Assembly (NCBI RefSeq): GCF_015910445.1
Contig: NZ_CP048882.1
Coordinates: forward strand, 1,860,001-1,924,000
Source: Streptomyces bathyalis
GTDB lineage: Bacteria > Actinomycetota > Actinomycetes > Streptomycetales > Streptomycetaceae
Direction: 5' to 3'
DNA length: 64,000 nt
A program made the position numbers and the translations under genes. Positions 59,597-64,000 of the stretch are shown here, one piece after another; position 1 is the first letter of the stretch, and each line of letters begins with the position of its first letter. The notes under the pieces are model-generated. The model did no database searches and was not told the DNA's origin. It worked only from the letters and a program-made list of their open reading frames with translations.

Positions 59597-60197
59597 CACC
59601 CGCCGGGACGGCGGGTGGATGCGGAATCGGCGGCCGTGCGGGGGCCGACGGAGCGGTGCGGGGGTGCGCGGGGCGAGCCGCGCGCGGACGCGGAGCGAGG
59701 GCGGGGCGGGGGCGGAGCGGCAGCGCCCAGACGCGAGGCCGGCTCACGCAGCCAGACCCGGCGCAGGAAGTGGGCCACCCGCAGAGCCGAGCACGGGGAA
59801 CGACCCCACCGGCAGACGTAAGCCCGGGGTGGGCGGCGCCCAGATGCGAGCCCGGGTCAGGGCCACGCGCTGCCCCTGGACCGGAGCGGACGGCCGCAGC
59901 GCAAAGTGTGATGCCAGGAGCGCGCAGGTCGGGGACAGGACCCACGAATACGTGGGGCCGGAAGGCGGGGCATCGCGGGAACGGGTCCGTCGGCCGCGGC
60001 CCCGCGCGGACGACGCGGACGACGCGGACCCCTGCACGACAGCGAGTCCACGCGGAACCGACGGTCGGGCGGGCCAGCGCAGGGGCGGTCCGGCGGCGCC
60101 GGCCCGAGAGGCGCGCAGGACCGGGCCCGGGCGAGGGACGCGCACCATCGAAGGCCCCCCATAGGCAGAACCTCCGGCAGTCGCCGAATCGGGGCCA

Positions 60198-60238
60198 CGG
60201 CCGCGCGTGGACGCGTGGCCCGCAGCTGGGCGGCGCCC
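60198..60238. repeat. 41-bp direct repeat, copy 1
   Basis: Begins CGGCCGCGCGTGGACGCGTG and matches 60433-60473 with one mismatch. Confidence 0.85.
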
Positions 60239-60432
60239 ACACGCGGGCCGCGCCCATGAGCAGAGCCCCGGCGCGCGGCAGGGTGGGGCGGAAGCCCGGC
60301 GCCCGAACAGCGCGCAGACGCGCCCACGGCCCGCGACCGTGCCGCGCCCGAACGCAAAGCCGGACTGCCCAGTGACCCGGCGCCCGGACGCGGCATCCGG
60401 GCCCCGGCAGTTCGGGCCGGAGCCCGGCGACC

Positions 60433-60473
60433 CGGCCGCGCGTGGACGCGTGGCCCGCAGCTAGGCGGCGCCC
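60433..60473. repeat. 41-bp direct repeat, copy 2
   Basis: One-mismatch copy of 60198-60238, 235 bases downstream. It is itself flanked on both sides by two copies of a roughly 58-base unit containing CCGGCAGTTCGGGCC (about 60379-60432 and 60466-60523). Confidence 0.85.
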
Positions 60474-60690
60474 GAACGCGACATCCCGGCCCGGCAGTTC
60501 GGGCCCCGGAGCCCGGCGACCGGGCATTGCAGGGCCGGGCCGGGCAGCACGGTGCGGGGCATCGCGGGGCCGGGCAGCGCGCAGACGCGCCCGCGGGCCC
60601 GCACTCCCCGCACCCATGCGCCACTCCCCGCGCCCGCGAACCCCGCGTCAGCGGACCCCGCACCGGCGGGCCGACGTCAGCGGACCGACG

Positions 60691-61794
60691 TCAGGCCAGC
60701 GTCCGCATCCAGCCGTGCCGGTCCTCCGCGTGGCCGGTCTGCACGGCGAGGAGCGCCTCGCGGAGCTGCATGGTGATCTCGCCGGGCTGCCCGTCGCCGA
60801 CCTTCCACGCGCCGCTCGTGGACTTCGCCTGTCCGACAGGGGTGATCACTGCTGCCGTGCCGCATGCGAAGACCTCGGTGATCGTGCCGTCCTCGTTGCC
60901 GTCTCGCCAGTCGTCGACGGTCAGCCGGGTCTCCTCCGTCTCGTACCCGAGGTCGGCGGCGAGCGTGAGCAGCGAGTCACGGGTGATGCCCGGCAGGAGC
61001 GTCCCGGTGAGCGAGGGCGTGACGATCTTCGCGTCGGCGCCGGAGCCGCGGACGAAGTAGAGATTCATGCCGCCCATCTCCTCGATGAAGCGGCGTTCGA
61101 TCGCATCCAGCCACACGACCTGGTCGCAGCCCTGCTCGGCCGCCTGCGCCTGCGCGACGAGCGAAGCGGCGTAGTTCCCGGCGCACTTGGCCTCACCCGT
61201 GCCTCCGGGCGCGGCCCGCACGTACTCCTCGGAGAGCCAGACGGACACCGGCTGGACGCCGCCGGGGAAGTAGGAGCCGGCGGGCGAGGCGATCAGCATG
61301 AACAGGTATTCGTTGGCCGGGCGCACGCCGAGGCCGACCTCGGTGGCGAACATGAAGGGCCGCAGGTACAGCGATTCCTCGCCGGTCCCCGGCACCCATT
61401 CCTTGTCCTGCCGCACCAGCAGTTCACACGCCTCGATGAACGTTTCCTCCGGCAGAGCCGGCATGGCCAGACGGCGGCCACTGCGCTGGAAGCGCCGGGC
61501 GTTCTCCTCGGGACGGAACGCGGAGACCGAGCCGTCGGGCTGCCGGTACGCCTTCAGTCCTTCGAAGATCGACTGTGCGTAGTGCAGCGTCATGTTGGCG
61601 GGATCGAGCTGCAGCGTCGCGTACGGCTGGAGCTGGGCGTCGTGCCAGCCGCGGCCCTCGGTCCACTTGATCGTGATCATGTGGTCCGTGAAATGACGGC
61701 CGAAGCCCGGGTCGGCCAGCACCGCCTCGCGCTCCGCAGCAGGCAGCGGCTGCGAGGAGGGCTTGAGGTCGAAGTCGATTCGAGGCGTCGTCAT
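60691..61794 (-). CDS. ilvE: Branched-chain amino acid aminotransferase
   Basis: PLP enzyme for the last step of leucine, isoleucine and valine synthesis. The 367-residue fold-type IV protein has HYAQSIFEGLKAYRQPDGSV, FRPEENARRFQRSGRRLAMP, the Schiff-base Lys in EAKCAGNYAASLVAQ, and FACGTAAVITPVG near the C terminus. It is of the longer (mitochondrial/mycobacterial) type. The ATG has GAAGGA about 9 bases upstream. leuB lies upstream on the same strand with a weak hairpin between. Confidence 0.95.
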   Translation of the reverse strand: MTTPRIDFDLKPSSQPLPAAEREAVLADPGFGRHFTDHMITIKWTEGRGWHDAQLQPYATLQLDPANMTLHYAQSIFEGLKAYRQPDGSVSAFRPEENARRFQRSGRRLAMPALPEETFIEACELLVRQDKEWVPGTGEESLYLRPFMFATEVGLGVRPANEYLFMLIASPAGSYFPGGVQPVSVWLSEEYVRAAPGGTGEAKCAGNYAASLVAQAQAAEQGCDQVVWLDAIERRFIEEMGGMNLYFVRGSGADAKIVTPSLTGTLLPGITRDSLLTLAADLGYETEETRLTVDDWRDGNEDGTITEVFACGTAAVITPVGQAKSTSGAWKVGDGQPGEITMQLREALLAVQTGHAEDRHGWMRTLA

Positions 61795-61987
61795 GGTGTG
61801 CGGTCCTTCACTGTGTGTCGTGGCGGACCGCGCTCCCGTACGCCCTCCGTCGTGGTACTGGGACGTCCGAGCTTTCTCTCAAGCGTCAGCCCCGAGTCCG
61901 ATTATCACCTGCGGAGGCACGCAGAGGGAGTCCGGGTGGGCGGCCCCTGCATGGATGGTGGCACCCCGACCCCCCACTGGAACAGCG

Positions 61988-62007
61988 GCCGGGCACCGAT
62001 GCCCGGC
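61988..62007 (-). terminator. Possible weak leuB terminator
   Basis: A 7-base-pair perfect stem (61988-61994 with 62001-62007) with a 6-base loop, 17 bases after the leuB stop. It has no U-run, so read-through into ilvE is possible. Confidence 0.4.
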
Positions 62008-62023
62008 GAGAGCCTGCGCCGGG

Positions 62024-63061
62024 TCAGCCGGATACTCGGGTCGCGAGGGTGTCGCCGATCTCTTCCGTGCTGCGGGCGCCGGAGCGCTCGGCCAGGTCGG
62101 CCGTGACCGCATCCTCGACGCGGGTGGCCTCGGCCTCGAGCCCGAGGTGCCGGAGCATCAGCGCGACGGAGAGGACGGTGGCCGTCGGGTCCGCCTTGCC
62201 GGTGCCGGCGATGTCGGGCGCGGAGCCGTGGACCGGCTCGAACATCGAGGGGAAGTCGCCGGTCGGGTTGATGTTCCCGGAGGCGGCGAGACCGATTCCG
62301 CCGCTCACGGCGGCGGCGAGGTCGGTGATGATGTCGCCGAAGAGGTTGTCGGTGACGATCACGTCGAAGCGCTCGGGGTCCGAGACGAGGAAGATCGTGG
62401 CGGCGTCGACGTGCAGATAGTCGGTCGTGACGTCGGGGTACTCCTCGCCGATCCTGTCGAAGGTGTTCTTCCACAGGTGGCCCGCGTGCACGAGCACGTT
62501 GTTCTTGTGGACCAGGGTCAGCTTCTTGCGGGGGCGCGCCTGTGCGCGCTCGTACGCGTCACGGACGACGCGCTCGACCCCGTACGCGGTGTTCACGCTG
62601 ACCTCATTGGCCACCTCGGCGGGCGTGCCGGTGCGGATGCTTCCGCCGTTGCCGACGTACGGGCCCTCGGTGCCCTCGCGCACGACCACGAAGTCGATGG
62701 CGGGGCGGCCGGCCAGAGGTGTCTCCGTGTTGGGGAAGAGCTTCGACGGCCGGAGATTGACGAAGTGGTCGAAGGCGAACCGCAGTTTGAGCAGCAGGCC
62801 GCGCTCCAGGACGCCGGAGGGCACGCTCGGGTCGCCGATCGCGCCGAGCAGGATCGCGTCGTGCTGCCGGAGCTGCTCCGTCTCCGCGTCCGTGAGGGTC
62901 TCGCCGGTGGCGTGCCAACGCTTGGCACCGAGCTCGTAGTGCTTCGTCTCCAGCTTCACGTCCTGCGGGAGGACGGCGGCGAGGACCTTCAGGCCCTGGG
63001 CCACGACTTCCTGGCCGATTCCGTCACCGGGGATCACTGCGAGGCTGATGGTGCGAGACAT
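62024..63061 (-). CDS. leuB: 3-isopropylmalate dehydrogenase
   Basis: NAD-dependent oxidative decarboxylase in leucine synthesis. The 345-residue protein has [49 protein letters not shown] and the metal ligands in [16 protein letters not shown], then [16 protein letters not shown]. It is of the shorter actinobacterial type related to tartrate dehydrogenase. The ATG has AAGG seven bases upstream. A 13-base-pair hairpin lies 44 bases upstream. Confidence 0.95.
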   Translation of the reverse strand: MSRTISLAVIPGDGIGQEVVAQGLKVLAAVLPQDVKLETKHYELGAKRWHATGETLTDAETEQLRQHDAILLGAIGDPSVPSGVLERGLLLKLRFAFDHFVNLRPSKLFPNTETPLAGRPAIDFVVVREGTEGPYVGNGGSIRTGTPAEVANEVSVNTAYGVERVVRDAYERAQARPRKKLTLVHKNNVLVHAGHLWKNTFDRIGEEYPDVTTDYLHVDAATIFLVSDPERFDVIVTDNLFGDIITDLAAAVSGGIGLAASGNINPTGDFPSMFEPVHGSAPDIAGTGKADPTATVLSVALMLRHLGLEAEATRVEDAVTADLAERSGARSTEEIGDTLATRVSG

Positions 63062-63104
63062 GCGGCGACCTTACCTGCCGTCCCAGGAGCTGACACATCC
63101 GGTC

Positions 63105-63142
63105 CACATGCCGGACCGTGCGGATCGCCGGTCCGGCATGTG
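63105..63142 (-). terminator. Strong hairpin between the 43-residue gene and leuB
   Basis: CACATGCCGGACC (63105-63117) and GGTCCGGCATGTG (63130-63142) form a perfect 13-base-pair stem with a 12-base loop. GGTCC at 63101-63105 can alternatively pair with GGACC at 63113-63117. It follows the small gene by 14 bases and precedes leuB by 44, and lacks a U-run, so it is either a terminator or a leuB leader structure. Confidence 0.6.
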
Positions 63143-63156
63143 CCGGCGAGCTGCCG

Positions 63157-63288
63157 TCAGTGGCCCGTGGCCCCACCGTTGTCGCGGCGGTCGAGGGCGC
63201 GCTGGAGGGCGGCGGCGGCCTTCCTGCGCTCGGCGTCACGGTTCGTGCGGGCGTTGTGACGAAGGCGGCGGCGTGCGGTCTCATCCAT
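63157..63288 (-). CDS. Small basic protein, 43 residues
   Basis: Reads MDETARRRLRHNARTNRDAE followed by RRKAAAALQRALDRRDNGGATGH: an Arg-rich amphipathic helix that could bind nucleic acid. AAGGAG stands nine bases before the ATG at 63286-63288, as strong as any site in the window, and a hairpin follows the stop. I recall similar short proteins in streptomycetes, but know no function. Too short for most gene finders. Confidence 0.7.
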   Translation of the reverse strand: MDETARRRLRHNARTNRDAERRKAAAALQRALDRRDNGGATGH

Positions 63289-63477
63289 GATCAGCAACTC
63301 CTTCTGCACACAAGGGCTTCAAGAAGGGAAGGTGGGGGCTGGTGCTGCCGGAAGGGCGGGGGCTGGACGGTGCGTCAGGGGTCACCTGCGCCGTGCACCG
63401 GGCCTCAACCGCCGCTCGCTGGATGAGCGAGAACGTTCGGCTTCCACAAAGATAGAACCCGGACGCCGTGATGTCTC

Positions 63478-63491
63478 GCCAATTAGTTGGC
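63478..63491. promoter_or_regulatory. Short palindrome upstream of the 43-residue gene
   Basis: GCCAA (63478-63482) and TTGGC (63487-63491) flank TTAG in the AT-rich 290-base region between the HAD gene and the small basic protein gene. This region must hold the latter's promoter; the palindrome may be part of it. Confidence 0.35.
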
Positions 63492-63581
63492 CTTCCTACT
63501 ATCTGAGACGAACACCACTCGATTCAGGCCACCGGCGCCCACGAACCTCGGCCGTCGGCCGGGCTGAAGGAGCGCGGTGAG

Positions 63582-64000
63582 CTAGAGGAGTGCGGCGAGC
63601 AGACCGGGCAGCTCCGCGAGCCCGGTGATCCTGCGTACGCCGGCTGCTGCGGGGCCGGGGTGGGACGTTCCCCCTGGGCCCCGAGAGCCCGGGTGGTGCC
63701 CCCAGGTCCGGTCGATCCAGATGCCGCGCAGTCCCGCATCGTCGGCCGCGCGAGCGTCGATGTCGTGACGGTCGCCGACGTAGGCGACCTCGGCGGGAGG
63801 CAGTCCCATCGCGTCACAGCCCGCGCGGAACGCCTCGGGCGCGGGCTTGGCATGGCCGAGTTCGTCCGCGCACAACAGGACTTCGAAGCGGTCGCGAATG
63901 CCCAGGCGACGCAGCTTGCGCTCCTGGTTGGGCGTGGAGGAGTTGGAGAGGGCGCCGTGCCGGTAGCCGGGAGTGAGCGCGTCCAGCGCGGGGACGGCGT
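63582..64000 (-). CDS. HAD-superfamily hydrolase, partial (5' end beyond window)
   Basis: C-terminal 139 residues of a haloacid-dehalogenase-type phosphatase. HAD motif II (LSNSST) with the Ser, motif III Lys in GHAKPAPEAFRAG and motif IV acidic residues in VGDRHDIDARAADDAGLRG are present; the nucleophilic DxD of motif I and the cap lie beyond the window edge. The end carries a Gly/Pro-rich insertion before the last helix (GLAELPGLLAALL). The substrate is unknown. Confidence 0.9.
   Translation of the reverse strand, partial: AVPALDALTPGYRHGALSNSSTPNQERKLRRLGIRDRFEVLLCADELGHAKPAPEAFRAGCDAMGLPPAEVAYVGDRHDIDARAADDAGLRGIWIDRTWGHHPGSRGPGGTSHPGPAAAGVRRITGLAELPGLLAALL

Larger units (their letters stand above)
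59425..60690. other. Very GC-rich, repeat-laden segment between ilvE and cimA
   Basis: About 1.27 kb of extremely GC-rich, low-complexity DNA without a credible gene. Long frames occur in all directions because stop codons are scarce, but their products are Arg/Gly/Pro/Ala-rich without conserved features or ribosome binding sites. It contains direct and degenerate repeats (see separate entries). It must also contain the cimA promoter near its left end. Confidence 0.7.

Noticed and set aside
59857..60663. Long minus- and plus-strand frames in the GC-rich ilvE-cimA interval
   Set aside because: Frames are open in several phases at once because the DNA has few AT bases. Products are Arg/Pro/Gly/Ala strings with no conserved segment, no good ribosome binding site and internal DNA repeats.
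61795..62023. Leader-peptide attenuator for ilvE
   Set aside because: No short frame rich in Leu, Ile or Val codons and no terminator with a T-run was seen before ilvE, unlike the cimA leader.

Overview
The window is a 64 kb piece of high-GC actinobacterial chromosome that reads as core chromosome of a Streptomyces or close relative. Support: frequent GTG and TTG starts behind GGAGG-type ribosome binding sites, two tandem conservons, NsdA, NdgR, a two-domain HupS, RNase III (AbsB type), an AccB/AccE acyl-CoA carboxylase pair, and a gene order that I recall as matching the S. coelicolor region from glnK/amtB to leuB/ilvE. No insertion sequence, prophage, rRNA operon or CRISPR array is visible.

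Layout. 1-7.6 kb: glnK (cut by the window edge), amtB behind a GlnR-type site, nsdA divergent from a small primase-polymerase-like gene, ftsY and the glucose permease gene glcP. 7.6-24.2 kb: a minus-strand run of housekeeping genes (smc, a coiled-coil protein, acylphosphatase, mutM, rnc, rpmF, a DUF177 protein, a DivIVA-like protein, coaD, rsmD, recG, a FakA-like protein), interrupted by a secreted CAP protein and a VOC protein. 24.6-33.6 kb: rpmB, thiD, thiL, a stand-alone Lrp/AsnC ligand-binding domain, a lipoprotein, ddlA, gpsA coupled to a PlsC-like acyltransferase, cofC and hupS. 33.7-36.6 kb: leuCD and divergent ndgR. 36.7-42.2 kb: a DUF4188/MerR divergent pair, two tRNA-Glu and one tRNA-Gln, a MarR-acetyltransferase fusion, gltX and a FAH-family enzyme. 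42.4-53 kb: two complete conservons, cvnABCD twice. 53.5-64 kb: a small unknown gene, accE-accB, a cytochrome P450, cimA, a 1.2 kb very GC-rich repeat segment, ilvE, leuB, a 43-residue basic protein and a truncated HAD phosphatase.

The genes form several functional groups. glnK-amtB covers ammonium sensing and uptake. leuCD, leuB, ilvE and cimA together cover branched-chain amino acid synthesis. The gltX gene, whose enzyme in actinobacteria charges both tRNA-Glu and tRNA-Gln, lies 1.6 kb from genes for both. plsC-gpsA serves phospholipid synthesis.

The most notable object is a 291-residue intein inside the Walker A motif of RecG. It has the Trp-Cys-Thr signature of class 3 inteins and a collapsed LAGLIDADG endonuclease. 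Next come a probable leader-peptide attenuator ahead of cimA, perfect palindromic operators at the MerR and MarR-GNAT genes, and several unannotated small genes.
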